A stretch of DNA of 64,000 nt. It comes from Rattus norvegicus. Taxonomy: Eukaryota; Chordata; Mammalia; Rodentia; Muridae. Shown in pieces: positions 1 to 14,790 of the stretch. Location of the stretch: assembly GCF_036323735.1 (NCBI RefSeq), contig NC_086020.1, positions 89,786,210-89,850,209 of the forward strand. Reading direction: 5' to 3'. The number at the start of each line of letters is the position of its first letter. Position 1 is the first letter of the stretch. Position numbers and translations under genes: made by a program. Below the pieces are notes generated by a model that ran no database searches, was not told the DNA's origin, and saw only the letters and a list, made by a program, of their open reading frames with translations.

Positions 1-861
1 ACACAGTTTTCATATCAGAGAACAGCTCCTTAGTTAATTTCAAATGTAAACCTAAGAAGCTATTGGTTATTAGGTTCTTGAAGTTCTCTCTTTACCTCCC
101 ACTATATAAATGATCTGACATTATTCAGGGTATTTATGGATGCAATAAGTGCATACACACACTTATCCATTATCAATCATTCTTAGTATCTTGAACTTCA
201 CAATTATGTATTAGAACCAAGAATAATCTTTTCAAACTGAAGGTCATTGGCTAATAACTGTATCATTTCCAAGCCTCCATTCCATTGATCATTGAGCAAT
301 TAATTATAAACCAAGATTGCATCAAGAGTTAAATTATGTAAGCTATTTTAGCCTCCTAGCAGTGTGTATTTTAGATCATATGATAAAAATCTTGCTATTT
401 AGATGTTCAATGCTCCAGAAATAGAAAACAAATTAAAGATCATTTAAAGTATCAAAGCAGTTAAGAAGTGTTTTTATTAAGCAAATAAACACAAAATAGT
501 CTTTTCATCTCTAAAATAATCCATTTTCCTGAAAGTCTTCTAAAATCTCATTAATACATAAGTTCATGAAATAGAATCTGAAAATTGTGTTGGTGTTTTA
601 ACTATAACTGAAATTAATTAAGGAGCTATTCTATTCTCTGATATGAAAGTTTCCAAATAACATGATGTTAATCATTGATTGGGGCCTATTAATCATAACA
701 TTACCTCTGAAATTATCACATATTCCTAAGATCATAAAGCAAAGAGAGTATGCAATTAAATGATGTGTGGAAGAGTTTTCAACAAGAGTTAGTTTTTACT
801 TAAGTGGCAGGCCAGAAGCTCTTTCTCCAATTGCATGATTAACTGGAAAAATACTAGTGAG

Positions 862-895
<34 letters not shown>

Positions 896-3034
896 TTTGC
901 TATGTTCAGAACATATACCCAAAATTCAAACAAAACTCTTTGTTTTATATAACAGTAGCTGCATATTAATTCAAGCATCTGAAGTTAACCAATTTTAATC
1001 AGATTACAGTTATTGGAAGATAGAACTATGTTTAAAAATGCATGAACAGAAAATCCATCAGCAATTTCTTAACCACTAAAAATAATCTACTTTATTGGAA
1101 TACACACATGAAAATTTCTGATGAAGCTCTATTGTACATTACAATAATAATCAGTCATGTAAGCAGACAACAATATTCACAATTCTATTTATTTAGCTAC
1201 AAATGCTTTCAATAGATGCCCAGTGAACTGTGATATGAATCTATATTTTATTATTACAATAACACACATGGTTTTCTGAGAGCATATTTAGAGATTTGCA
1301 TTAAAGTAAAGCTACTTTTATACCCTGGTGAAGACTAATCTTCCTGTACGTGAGGGGCGCCACACCTCTAGGAGGAATTTCATGAAGCACGAGGAGGCAT
1401 GTGTGCAGCTCTAGGAGGATCCACACTCAGTACTCAGGAGGGCATATACCTATATGTCCGGCCAGATCAGTCAAATCAAACATGGTGATTAACTCGGTCA
1501 CAGAGTATCATCTAGATCACTATCACATCCAAAGATAATCTTTATATTAACACATACCAAAACTAAGCTAGAAGTTTTACCATCTCTTTTCATTATAATA
1601 GGTAACTGTTAAAAATATGTGCTAAATTATCAGGAAAACATGCATAAATTCTTTATTTATGGACTAGACACTATAATACATACTTTATATTAATAATTTC
1701 ACTTAATATAATTAATGCCATGTTTTGAAATTAATCTATTTTTATAAAATTGAAGCAGAGGGTAAGAAAATTCAAGTAATGTAATAAAGTCAAAAATATA
1801 GAAGTCAGGGAAATTGAATTTCAACAATGATTTATCACTCTCATCACAGTCCTCTAAGACACTTTTAAAAATTATTGAACATGCTCAGTATGTTAATGCC
1901 CTACAAAGCTCTCTCTATGTCTTAGCCAATAGAAATCCTTGAAGCTATAGACTGCATGTAGTATGCTTTGTTTCGGACTGTCATGTGCAAATGAAATCTC
2001 CGAGTTATGTTATGAATAGTTAAAATCCATATGAAGTTACTATTGTCAAAGCAGGAGAATTTGTGGCTTCATTACATAATGAGTAAATGAACACAATAAA
2101 ACTATAAACTCTTATATTATTCACTATGATTGTACTTATAATAGCATGTTTAATATCACTTGAACAACTTTGCATGGATATATATTAAAATGGTAAAAGT
2201 TTAGGTAGTAAGTTGAGTGAAATGCACTGCAAACATATACCAAACAATCTAGCTCTCTGGCTCACATCTTTATAGAAAAGCACTGGATTGAATGCCTACT
2301 AGTATAAGGACATTGTTTAAATGAATGAAATAGTAGAGGGCAGGAGAAAATTGATAATCTTCACCTGATAATTTCAAAATTATGAAAAGCAAGAAGACTA
2401 TTTTGGTTGATCCAATTAATTTTCTATCCCAAATGGTTCAAATATGACTTTCAATGTTTTTATTTCAAATTAAATGAGGAAAATCTTGATGTTAGAAACA
2501 TTCTACATGCAAGAGGTGATGGCATCATACGAGGTACCGGATTTCAGCAAATAAGGGCCTTTCCTTTACAAGATTTTATCATTCTGTTTAGAATACTGAT
2601 TTTAAAATATATTATTCATGTCTACACTAAAATATTAGATAACAATATTTCCATGTACTTTATTTTCCATTAATCTTTCATTTATTTTTTCAATTACCTG
2701 TTCCTTATTTTTATAGCTTATTTTTCTGCCATTTAAAGCAGAGATCAGCTTAATAAAAATCCATGAAGTTGTATGATCTTTGGACAGGTTTCAACACTTT
2801 AGAACTATTAATATTTTTCAAGAATCCTAAAAAAATTATTAAATCGATTTAAAAATCCATGGCTAGGGAAGTCACAGGCCCTAGGGGAAAACTTAATGAT
2901 TTTCTTTTTCCAAATAGCCAAGTTTTCCAATTGCCTTCTAAATACTTAAGTTTATACACACAAATTTTTGCTGCTCCCACTCTTGGTTAGAGAAGTTTGT
3001 TATTGCAAAGGGTTAAAGTAAGTTTGCATTAATG
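1..3034. other. AT-rich non-coding stretch
   Basis: I see no gene or clear repeat here apart from a (TA)n microsatellite at about 865-892. A less AT-rich patch at about 1325-1500 contains the word ctaggagga twice, but I could not place it in any family. It is probably intronic if the Ralyl exon at 55 kb belongs to a gene running leftwards. Short open frames at 796-978 (through the TA repeat) and 2407-2673 have no recognisable protein features. Confidence 0.6.
865..892. repeat. (TA)n microsatellite
   Basis: About 14 uninterrupted TA units, seen directly in the sequence. Confidence 0.95.
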
Positions 3035-3260
3035 CTTCAGCCTTAGATGGGACCTCTAAATCAAGATCCACTCAATTCTGAGGAACCATTTCTAAAGAGG
3101 AAGCAGAAAGAATGTTATCCTGAACATGGGAAGAATGCTGTGAAACCATATCCTGCAGATGCAACATGGCTGTGTCTGCATGAAGTGAGCGTCTGTGGCT
3201 GTCTGGACATGATGAAGCTAAAGTTAATAATTCCAACAGTTGGCATTTTTACTAAGTGGT
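3035..3260 (+). repeat. Degenerate dispersed rodent repeat, family not assigned
   Basis: The block reads like a known rodent interspersed repeat: a 'gatgggacctctaaatcaa' start, an 'aggaagcagaaagaatgt' core and a 'gcaacatggctgtgtctgca' segment. I recognise the pattern from other rodent loci but cannot name the family reliably. A 74-codon open frame across it has no recognised domain and is treated as chance. Confidence 0.4.
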
Positions 3261-6200
3261 CCCTTAGTTAAGGAACAACCAGCAGTTGGTCATTGTAGGG
3301 AGAGTGAGAGTCACTTTTCTTTAGGAGTGTAGCTCTTGGTAGGTTCTGAAATTCCAGTGTCCTTATGCATGTGGACTTATTTGACTGAATGGGCTATATA
3401 ATGTAACATCAAATATATGAATAAAGAGTTGTAAAAGGAAAGCTTGAGGTTGACTGTGGGGTTCTGATAGAAGTTGGAGGGATTGATACGGTTATATTGT
3501 ACACATGTATGAAAGTTTTAGAGAGTACAGTAAAAGTTAAAAGCAAGTAAAGGAAGTTATTACTTCAGTGAAATTGTAGCAGTGTTACTATTAAAGATTG
3601 AGCTGTTCTTGTAAACTCAGATTAGCCCACAATTAGGCATTTCAATTTCTAGTCTATGCTCTGACCACAGGCTATTTTCTTCTCCTGCCAGCTGACATAT
3701 CCATCCTTCACTGTCCAACATCCCTCTGTCTGTTTTAATTCTAGACTTCACTGCACCTGCCATGCTGCTACAGAGCTGTCATTGGGATCATCTGAAAAGC
3801 CTGACATTTAGCCTTTCCCTCTCAGCTTCAGTCAATCAACCATTTTTAACTTAGTGGATGCACCTTGCAAAAGAAGTGATAGTGTCAGTCTGACTAAAAA
3901 GAGAGAGACTGGCTGTTTCCTTCCCTAGAGGAAGTATGTAATTATGCCAAGTGCAACTGTTGCCTTGCTTGTCTGATGGCCTTTCCTTCAGTTGCTCTCC
4001 TCGGAAAGACCTGAAACCTGTCAGATAACAGCTGTGTGAAGCAGTTGATGTCACCTCTGGGAAAACACCTGTCAGCTTTTATGTACTGTCACACGTTCAG
4101 TGAAAGAGAAGACAGAAAGGTGGTAGAATTGCAATGGGAAAAAGAAACCAGGGCCTAGAAAGCATACTGACCAAGAGTGCCACCAATGACTGAACCACCA
4201 CAGTCTCAGTAGTGTAAAGTCTCCTTGAGGTTCAGGAGTTAGACAAACAAAATGTATTGGTGGAAAGGCCAGATGTCATTAGTTCCACAGCAACTACAGG
4301 AAAGATTAGAATCTAACTTTATGCCAGGCATTGTCTCAAGCTATATCTACCATCTATCATCTCTTTATGCATTTACACACACGTGCACACACACACCCCA
4401 TACATTGACACACATACCTTGACAATAAATGCTATAAAGTGGAAATTGTAGTTGCCTTCATTTTAGGTATAGGTAAATGATATGAGACCAAGGCTACACA
4501 GAAAGCAAATATCGGGTCTCTTTCAAGCTGCCTCTGGGGTCCATGATCTTGGCCACAGGCATTGCTTCTGTCAGGACTGTGTCAAGCTGATGAGGAAGGG
4601 TACACCTGGAGGCATCAGTTTGGGCCACAAAGAAAACACATCTGTCATGCAAATTCAATCACTCATCTGTCCATAGTCAAGAAAAACAAACTTGCTACTA
4701 TTTTTCTAAATTCCAGGCATATGTTCTCATGTTTTCTGATATTAAATATAAATATGTTATTATGAAATTGCATTTTGTGTATGAAAATCAATATGTATAT
4801 TTTAAAATGTCTTTTCTATACTAACAATCTTTCCACATTTTCGATTCGTGCTTATTTCTGAGATTATATTTATGTTTCTTGGATACAGAAGAAAATTACA
4901 TAAATCTCATAGTTCATATATATATGAGCTTGTTTATATCCTTTGCCAAAATTAAAAGATTTTGATGAGTGGGAAATTTTTTTAACCAGAAAGTAGGCGA
5001 CTGGAGAAAGATGTATCATTTTTTTTCTTATAATAAATGATTTTATTATCAAATACATTATTCCTCATATTAATGTTTAAAATAAGATATATGACACCTT
5101 CCTTCTTAATATCAATGAATAAACCATTGTAGATGTTCCCACTGCTTTTCAATTAAGAGAAAATATGATATAATAATCAATGATTCTATACACAATGTTT
5201 CCTTTCTAAAGTTGGAAGGTAATCAGAACTGCGACATGACTCCAATCACTAGCTCTCTGAAGCAACTGCCGGACTTAGACAGCTGAAATCACTCATCCAG
5301 ATCGTTGCAAAGTGCAGTGAGAAAAAATAAAATCCCTGCCCAACCCTGACCTGATAAGTAGAAATGTGTGCCCCAGCTTGAGTCCATCACAGCACAGGGA
5401 TCTTACTGATGCGCTTGTCAATAGCGGAGGGGATCTTATCATATCACCAAAATAAATACCCAAACAGTATTCCCTCTATTGATGAAACTGTCTATCTCCT
5501 CATTCTACTCTCATTGATCATCAGTGAGGCTTTCAAACGTACAGTAACTTGTTTCCAGGAAATTTTATTCTGAGAGTAAACTAAAGAGCAATTATATCTA
5601 CAAGTTATAATAAGGAGATTAGATGTTAGTGATTTTAAAATGAAATTTTCACTATTCCACATCTCAAGTGTATGCCTCACTCTAAATGTGCTTAGATGTG
5701 ACTTAGATGTGAGCAGTAGACATGAGCTTTTTAACGGAAAAGTCAGTAGTACTTGAATAAATGAAACAACATCTGTCTTATGGAATAAATAGTAAGGCTA
5801 TCATGAAAGACATTTTCTGTCTAACCCACAGTCAAAAGCAACATAATAAACCAACCATGCAGGCACTCAAGAAGAGAGCCGTTGGCAATTGAAACACCAA
5901 GTGAAAATAACTAGAAGTTCCTGCATTTCAGATGGGGGGTTTTAATTGATCTGATGCAGAAATGCCATGGCTGAATTATGGTGGTGGTGGGAGAATGACA
6001 ATAAGAACATGATGAAAATCATAAATTTTGTTTTAATAAATAAAATGATATATCTAAGTATCTTTGTTAAGTGATTCTTAGAAATGTGAAAAACAAACTT
6101 TACTACTAATGTTAGAAATGGAAATCTTCTTAAATTACTTTGCCACAATTTCAGAAACAACTATAAGCCTGGACAGTATATGTGGAACAACACTAGGAAG

Positions 6201-9200
6201 GAGACAGTGCAAGGCTGAAAAAACTGACGGGAACACAAGCAGTAGCCTTGGCATTGGCATTCCTACAGTCTTCCAATAGCCGCATCTAGATCACAATACT
6301 GGCAAGACAGCAAGTGCCTGGAGAGGGTAGGCAGGACTGAGAAGCTCTCTTAGATGGAGACTTAGAAAACACACTAGGAAAAAACTGAGGCTGAGACAGG
6401 TAGAACACAGGGGTCAAAGATCAGATGAAGGAAGTAACTTGGTAAAAGGGATCCAGAAGTGTGCACCAAGATGTCTATCACAGTTAGTGTGTCTTTAAGC
6501 CAAATGTTGTGGACAGAAATCATTAAGAATGGAATATATAATAAAAGTTCAACAATTACTATAGTCCACAAGGGTCTGGAGACTCGTGAGTGTCCATTAG
6601 ACAGAATGTAAACAGTGAAGATGTTAAGAAAATGAGAACTAATTTCAGTTGGAGCATAAATGTAGTTCATCCTGAGAAACTTTACAGATAATTGTCAAAA
6701 TAAACTAACAACCAAGTAAATTACCTCAGAATAAATCTAAGCATGGATGAAGGGGGAGATGCAGTGACAGCAACATAAATTGATAATGTCTAGTAAAAAC
6801 ATTAATCTGACTACCAAGGTCTTGAGAGCAGTCTACTGAGCATCATCATACCTTAAGTAAAGACACATAGATAAAAAAGAGTAATTGCAGACTGTAAAAG
6901 TTGACTTAAAGTAGATGAAAATAATGAAGGTATGAAAAGTACACGGAAGAGCCAAGTTGAAACAATACTACAAGAAGCAAAGAATTCATTAGCAGACACT
7001 TCAAGTTCATTGGAGATGCTGCAATGATAAACACCCAAAGCTTACACAAAGAGAAAAACAAATGGAAATGTGGTACAAACTTCAGTATCCCAAAGATATT
7101 AATATCATTTTATTTAACAATACAGTTTTCCATAGTTCAAATATTTTGAGAATTATTATGGTTTATGTTTTTCTTAGTCCTGAAGAACTCTTACAGAATA
7201 CATCATTTCATAAAGTTTTTGAAAGTTATGGGTAAAGACCTCTCTCATACTGTGGAAATCCTTAGAAGAAATGAGAGCAAGCAATGGAGTAGCCAGTCCT
7301 CAGGCTACTAATTAGACCTTCCCGAGAGGTGACTCTACTCTCATCCACTCTGAATGCAGAATGGGAAGAGGTTCCTAGAAGATGACACTGGTAGGTAGAA
7401 AATTTTTGCAGAGAAAATATATGGGAGAATCTGGCAGAAAAAATGAACTACATAGCCCCTTTGAAAATTGAATTTAACTGTGGATTCAAAAGTATTTTAG
7501 CTTATGATATAATATAACTGCTATATTTTAAAGAGGAGTACAAACAGGACTTAAGTGAGTCCAATAGTTTTAGTAAAGAAAGCAGTATTTCCCTAATATT
7601 TATTGCAGTTTTTAAATATTAATACTCCCACCCAGATTTGTAATATGTAATATTATATAACACCAACATGTGGGATTAGGTACTGTCAAAATCAGCTGCC
7701 TTACAGTATGCCTTCACTGACTTGGATAATTAAAGCATAGAAGTCGCACTATGCAGTTTAAAATTTTGAACAAAATAAGCCTGTCTACCTTACATCTTTT
7801 GGTAGATAAACATCTTATCCTCTGAACAGACTCTAAAGTCCCAGTACACATTTATAATAAATGAACAGATGAACAAATGCAACAAGGAAAATAAAGAAAA
7901 CAAACAAAGAGCAAAGCTCCCAGTATTTAAAAATAAAACTAGAATATGAGTTAAAAAGATGAATTTCTGTCGCGATTGTAAAGACAGAAAACCGATCTTT
8001 GGATTTGTTTTAACTTTCTAAGATAATTAGTCATTCAGTATTTAATTTTTTTCTAATTTTGGAAAATAGCCCACTGACTCGTTTTTCCCCCACAGGTCCT
8101 ACATTCGCTCCACCTAGCAAACTTGTCACGGTGTGAGCACATGTGACTGTCCTTCTGCACTGCTGGAAGCAGAGCGTCTTTGGGGTGTACCTCCAGAGGG
8201 CTCTTCTTCAGAAGCAGTTTCTTAAGGAAGCAGAGAGCGGGGATAGAGCATGAGAAAGCAGGAAATGTTCTATGCAACTCAAGCTCATCATTCTTTTTTA
8301 TAAAGACATCCGAACGGCTTATCATCTAATGGCCCCTGTGAAATTACACACACCACAGTACTCCCATTATCAGTGGCCACTGGTGGCCAAGTGCCTGAGT
8401 TTTTCCAAATTCAGATGAATTGCTTTTGTGTTCAATGTACTGAAGCACAAGGCAATTAATCCTTTTCATCTTTAATTACTTTGGGGTTAGAAGAGAGAAG
8501 AACAAAGAAAACCAGGGATTTTTTTGTTTTGTTTTGTTCTGTTTTAAATACATTATTTAATATTAACAATCCTCTGAGTTATGTAGATTCAACTGCATTC
8601 TACAAATCCAAAATTAAAGACGCTCAATTAAATACTGCTTTGTTTGAGATTCATAGTGTTAAGTAAATTGCAAAGTTAACAAAATGAACCTGAATTACCA
8701 TAACTCCCAGTCCTTATCTTTTGAAAATACACATTAAAATACGGTGTTGATTAAATGAGTGTGTTCATTGACCAGTTACCATTGGTGTTCTGAAATCCTA
8801 ACTCTCAACCTGTACCAGTAGAAGGCAGGGCCTCAGAAGAAGAATGAGTTAGGATGATGTATGGGGCAGGCCCCTCAGCTGAGTCAAACAATGTTGAGAC
8901 TCCAGAATTACAACTCAGATGGGCTGAATTCAAAATTCTTGGGGTGGAATGGATATTTGCATATTCCACATAAATTTAAGAGTCTGGGGTGGGGAAGGGT
9001 GATAACATTTTAAATGCGAGTGTAATAAAATAAAAGTGTGGGGCAGGATAGCCTGGGCTTAATGTTTGTACATTCTACAATTCTTTTGTTTGAAATTCTA
9101 ACCTCTGATGCGATAGTGACTGGAAGAGGGTGTTTGGGAGATCCTTGAGTCAGAAGGCAGAAATGTCTTCTTACAAGTTTCTTATTGTATGCTACACTTT

Positions 9201-9350
9201 GCTGTGCAAAATCACAGCAAAAGCATCTGCCACCTGGACGGGGGCTGTCAGGAAAATCATCAAAACCTGACAATGCCTTCACTCTCATTTCAGACTTCTG
9301 ACTTCCAGCGTTGTGTGAAGTTGGTGTGGCTAAGCCACCCAGCACCTAGT
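3261..9350. other. Non-coding stretch, nothing firmly recognised
   Basis: Apart from a CA-rich patch at about 4378-4416, I could not identify genes or repeats with confidence. Open frames of 60-111 codons occur on both strands (for example 6374-6670 and 9010-9345 on minus), but none has a recognisable domain, splice context or start context. Diverged ancient repeats may be present that cannot be called by eye. Confidence 0.5.
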
Positions 9351-9359
9351 ATTATTTTT

Positions 9360-10315
9360 TAATGACGGGAATTCCCATGAACAATTTTCTTTCTTCTTCT
9401 TTTGTTTCATATTCATTCACTGTATTTACATCATCCCCATCCTTCTTCCCATTTCAATCCCTTCTGTTACCCCAACTCCCTCTCAATTTTGCTGTTTCTT
9501 TTTTCTTAATTATTATTGTTGCATACATATATGTGTATGTATATGAACTATACATAAATGCATCATAATATGCTCATTTAGTGTTACTCTCATGCAAGTT
9601 TATAGGACTTTTATTATTTAGTATAAGGCAGTTAAATAAGGGCCTTAGCCTTGGGGAGGACTGCTTTGCTCTCTTTCAACCATCATTATTTGCCTTTAGC
9701 TCTTTATTTAGGAGTGGAGCTTTGTGGGATTTCCCCCAACTATATTGTAATCTCAGCTGGTGTTGCTATTATTAAGGTCTTCTTTAGCCAACCACAATAT
9801 TGAGATTTCATGAGTGTTGCTTCCCCGTCACAATTTCACAGCAGATGTTTGGCCTTCTGGTTCTCACACTATCTCTGCCTCCTCGTCTGTTATCCTCCCT
9901 GATCCTTAGGTGTAGGGCTTGGGTTATATATTTGACAATTGGGAATGGGCACTACCATGGTCAATTGTTCTATGCCTTATGATAGCTTTAACTTTTTTTT
10001 TATAATTGTCCCTATTTGCTGTATAAGGAAGCATCTTTGATGAGAGGTAAGGGCTATACTTAACTGCGGGCATAAAGGCAAGTATTTAGCATGCAATTAG
10101 AAATTATAGTAGTATAGGAAGCCAGCTGTGGTAGGTTCTTAGCTAGGTTCCATGCCTTACCAGCCATGAACATTTGAATAGATGTTTAGTACTAGACATG
10201 AATTATTCCCTCCTATTGATTGGACCTAAAGTCCACTTGATCTATGATTGGTTATGCAAAAGTTATAAGTGTTACTACTAAATCTCTGGGGATAGCTTGC
10301 TCTTTTGCTTAGAGA
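9360..10315. repeat. Old dispersed rodent repeat, probably LINE-related
   Basis: The block begins in a pyrimidine-rich stretch and continues through segments such as 'gccttggggaggactgcttt' and 'ccttaggtgtagggcttggg'. I recognise these as part of an abundant diverged rodent repeat that I associate with Lx-type L1 sequence. Family and orientation are from memory and uncertain. Three short open frames inside (9362-9568, 9581-9775, 9800-9982) are not genes. Confidence 0.4.
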
Positions 10316-12665
10316 AAAATTCAGTAATTTGTATTAGATTCATGTTTTAAATGTTCAAAGGAGCACACTAGTGACAATCAACACATATATCTAAGAAATC
10401 TGATACTGTCTAACATACATTTACTTACCTATCAGAATTTCTCATACCAGTCTAAGCTGGAATTCTTGTATACAGCTTATTTAGTATCAGAGTGATATTT
10501 CATATGCTGAGCCCTATTTCTGAACAGATCAAGCTCTCTGAGCACCCCGAAAGCTATTTCTCAGAGAGTCCCAACCTGAATGATATAACATTATGCTCTG
10601 TCGGAGCACTGGCAAAGACTCACAATGTTGTTTTCTTTGTCATGAACACTCCTGTGTTATCAATTGTTATTGGTGATAAAGCATTTGGTGTGGGGAAGCT
10701 TAAACTGCCACAAAACTTCCTCTTTCTCCTCTGTCCACTTAAACTTCTCAGATAAGTTATTTTTTCAGGTTAAAACTTTGCACTCAATGTATGATATGTA
10801 CTTGCTCCAACTCTAAAGGAAGTGCTGTGCATTGGGTTATTACTTAGATCACAATTGATGTAGAGGCAATTTTAGTTTTTAGTATGTGGGATGTTGAGTA
10901 TAGCTTTCATGCACTTTACTACTGAACCATATACCCAGCCCTTACAACCTGTCTTTTACCTTTTTGTTTATTTGTAGTACACCTTGAACCAATATATACT
11001 GGAAACTTCACTGAGATGACAAGATTCTACCTGGTTGTGAAGTTTATCTCTCACATACTCATTACAAGACTTAGAATCTATTTAAAGTACTTACTACTTC
11101 CTCCTCATCACACTCAAATAGCATGAGATCATAAGTGCAATTGCCTGGGATTCTTTAGCAGAGACAAAATATGAAGAGTCTTTAAGCAATGTAAACGTAG
11201 CCATCAGGAAAATCAACACAAAGCAAAATGACAAAGGGGTACAGTTGTACCAGCTAACCTCCAGACAGCTAACCAGGAAACTGTCAGTAGCAATCCATCT
11301 TGTAACAAAATCAGCATCTTCACAAATCGCACTGTCTAGCGAGTTCAGCCAGATATATAATATTACTCCACCCTTCTTGGTCTTACTACTATAGAGTCTA
11401 TTCCTGCCCAAAGCTTAGGTTCATGTCAATAGCAAATATCTTCAAAGACTTGCCATTCTTTGGTATGCAAAGCATTACTTCTTGGGCCATAATAAGTGTT
11501 ACTCTTGGAACCTTCCAATATGTTACCCAATATGGATCCAGTCAAAGAAGAAATCCCCATTCTTTTCAAATTTACACTGGAATTTTTCTTAAATTTTTAT
11601 TCTTTTCAACATCTAGATAGAAAAACAAAACAAAACAAAACAACACCATTCCAGTCTTTTCAGACACTGGAACAATTTTCAATAATCGATGTTCTCATCC
11701 AAGTTTAATATATCTTTTTTTAAAATTAATCATCTCAACTTTGATATCAAAAATCTTCTTAAAATTGTGGATTCAATTAGCACTGCTATGCTGCAACCAG
11801 TAGATTCCATTTTGTGTTTATTAGCATCATCCACCAATGGTTTTGAGAAAACAAGAGTTTCATTTAAGACTCGTATGAGTATAATCTGATTCACAAAAAG
11901 TAATTTGAGTAGAGGGGTAGCAGGCTTGACTTTGTCATTTTCTTCTATTCATCTTTCAAGCTTTCCATACTACAATGGTTAGTGTCTTTCAAGCTAACGG
12001 TCTGTGGCATGAGGTGCAGGTGGATGGTGATCATATTACTCTATAGGCATTTGTTCAAGACTAAATTTTATAAATACTATTAGACCTTTTATTATTTATT
12101 TTAGGAAGTGTTGAAAATTTCAAACTCCTGCAGCTAAATGTTGTCTTCAAGAAATGTTCTAGAACTGTCTATTTCTAAGTAGATGCTGTTAAAGCCATTA
12201 GTGATTCTTAGTAATTTATAATGCTTTCAAATTTTACAAAACATTTTGCGTTCTGTGTATTCTTATTTGATCATAGAAATCCTCAAACACAAGATTGTTT
12301 TAATAAGATTCAATGACACTGAAATAAATATTTCCTATTTTGAAGTTAGAGATAGTACGTAAGTTCATGGTTAGAAACTGAAAATCTTGATATTTGTCAA
12401 TAAATTTCATACTGTTTCCCATCTCTGCCAAACAGGTAATATTATAAAAAAATTATAAAAACATGAAGCTTGACAAAAGTATAAGGGGTGGAATTTTATA
12501 AAAGCAGTGTTAGCTGGTGAAACCATTTTACTATTGTCTACATTTATGATGTATATTCCTGGACTAAGATTGCTTGAAAATAATTTAACACCATTCACTG
12601 TGCTTCTAGAAGTAAAAGGCTTGAGTCCTAGATGCTGATAACTTCTTAAAACTACAACTGGATAC
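10316..12665. other. Non-coding stretch, no gene seen
   Basis: No coding feature is supported. Around 10865-10940 a segment ending in 'ctgaaccatatacccagccc' looks like the end of a minus-strand ID- or B4-type SINE, too diverged to annotate separately. An (AAAAC)n patch lies at about 11620-11642. Open frames of 60-105 codons appear random. Confidence 0.5.
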
Positions 12666-12667
12666 AG

Positions 12668-12824
12668 TTACACAGGCATTAGTAGTGCAAGTCTTTCATC
12701 TCAGCACTCAGGAGGAGAAAGCAGACAGATATCTGAGTTTGAGGCTAGCTTGGTCTACAGAAAGAATTCTAGGATAATCAGGAAAACATGTCTCAAAATA
12801 TACAAACAAACAAACAACAAAAAA
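12668..12824 (+). mobile_element. B1 SINE, diverged
   Basis: The body follows the B1 order: a diverged 5' end, then 'atctcagcactcaggaggag', then 'gagtttgaggctagcttggt', then 'tgtctcaaaatatac' and a CAAA-rich tail. B1 is a 7SL-derived Pol III retroposon mobilised by L1. The divergence suggests an old copy. Confidence 0.8.
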
Positions 12825-14059
12825 CCTGCCAGATAATAGGTTTCATGAGGTCTGAGTATTATTTAAGAAAATAACTACAATAAAATTTTAAGGTAATTTT
12901 GTAAAGTGAAGTTATAAAAGCAAGCTAAAGAAAAGACTCTGTCTGAACAAAACAAGGCCTTGGCTTTTACATTCAGATAAATAACTTCCAAGGACACATT
13001 TAAAATACATGAACAATATTATTTTATGTGAACAGAATTGTAATATTTTGGCTTTTGAAGAAGCATTTTAAGCCAAAATCAAATTATTGCTAATTATCAA
13101 TCGATTTTGATGCAGCTTGGGTAAGCCAGGTGCAGGAAATATTTCTCTCCTTCTGTCAATTTACTAAGATGCAATTCGTATTATTTAAAAAATTTTGAAG
13201 AAACCATTCAGTTATCATTAGGTATGCTTATAATTGGCAGAACATGAAAGGTAGATGCCAGGAGATGGATGTTCATCCAGTCTGGAGAATGTGTTTGTCT
13301 TTAAAGCCATGATGCTAAGAGACAGTGTCTCAAAGCAATGATGGTAAGAGAGGTAGAAGATACTTGGCATGCTTCTCTGAAATCATTTTTTTTCACATTT
13401 ACCACTATTCATAAGAATGAAATTTAAACCAAATAAAACAAAATTTCACAAAATGTATAATAAAATTTATGGCCCACATATACACAATACAATGTATCTA
13501 AAGCAAAGTAATTATACCCTTTGACTTTCCACAACCTAGAGACCTCACATAAAACATTCTTTTTAACTACCACTTAAGGAAAAGGTTTATTTACAGTGAA
13601 GCAATTTCCTGAACATAAAAGCAACTAAGCAAAGATCTAAGTTCACTACACCATATCAACTTCTGGCACTTAAGGGAGAAATGTTACCCAATTTAATCAG
13701 TCAGCTTTGCTTACACGGAAACGCTAAGCTAGCCCTACACTGCAGATATGTCTAAGACAAAGCAGAGCATTTCTCTCAGGTTCCCTTGGAACCTGAAGGC
13801 GAGTCTTGACAAAATTGTTCCAAGCAAGCCAAGTTAAATCCCGAGAGAGGGTATTTATCCATGCAGCTATATCAGGAGCACTGAACCTTTTCCTCTTCTA
13901 TCAGCTTTCATGGGATTCAACTATAGATTCCACTGAGAACAAATAGAGTTCATGCACATTTGCATTGGATTCCTGGGTAAAAGTTGTGGGGTAAGTATGT
14001 TATCTATGAATTGCTAGAGTGTTTTCTGTTTTAAAATGATTCATTTTCTTTTCAATTAT
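12825..14059. other. Non-coding stretch, no gene or clear repeat
   Basis: Nothing recognisable as coding. The interval at about 13660-13990 is less AT-rich and free of obvious repeats; it could be a conserved non-coding element but the sequence alone does not show this. Confidence 0.45.
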
Positions 14060-14259
14060 TTATGTGTGGCATATATGTAGGCATGTGTGCTGAGGTGTAT
14101 GTGCACATTAACATAAGTGCCTGAAATGGAGAAGAGAATACCTCATCCCTGGCATTAAAAGGATTGGTTAGCTAACCGATGTGGGTGCTGGGAACTGAAA
14201 TAAGGTTCTCTTCAAGAACAGCAAATGATCTTATGCACTGAACCATCTCTCCTGCCTGG
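14060..14259 (-). mobile_element. B3-type (B2-related) SINE
   Basis: On the plus strand the block ends with 'ctgaaccatctctcctgcct', the reverse complement of the tRNA-like head of B2/B3 SINEs, preceded by 'gatgtgggtgctgggaactg', a B3 body motif. The GT-rich start at about 14060-14110 corresponds to the element's 3' portion. Confidence 0.75.
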
Positions 14260-14749
14260 ATTTCTTCTCTTTATGAACAGCTTTCTACTCCAACTCAAGC
14301 TACTTACATACATAGTGTTGGGTGCCATTGCGTGAATTGGCTATATTGACTCTGGTCAGTTTTCTAAAGAAACTGCTTCTCCTCTTTGAAAATAGGTATT
14401 GTGATTAGGAGGATTTAAGTCATAGATTGGCCCCAGGACAGCCCTTTCGCAGCGATTTCCTATCTTCTTTGATCCTTTTGCCATGTAGGGATTGACTGAA
14501 AGATGAGGAAGGAGAATTCTTCAGGGTGCTTAGAACGGCTCCCAGTGTAGCCATTGTTCCCATTTCATAGATAATAAAACTGAAACAGGGTCAGACTATT
14601 ATAATCATTGCCTTGGCCTTGATGCACATATTATAATTATCGAGAAGGTTTTTATGAGTTAAAAACAGTCTCTATGCTAATGTTTATTTTAACCAATATA
14701 ATAAATCATTAAAATTTTACATAGTAGTGGGAGAACACAGTTTATTTAA

Positions 14750-14751
14750 TA

Positions 14752-14783
<32 letters not shown>

Positions 14784-14790
14784 TATATAA
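14750..14790. repeat. (TA)n microsatellite, interrupted
   Basis: An alternating TA tract with one G interruption, read directly. Confidence 0.9.

Noticed and set aside
6374..6670. Possible processed pseudogene around a 98-codon minus-strand frame
   Set aside because: Neither strand gives a recognisable protein, and there is no A-tail or TSD.
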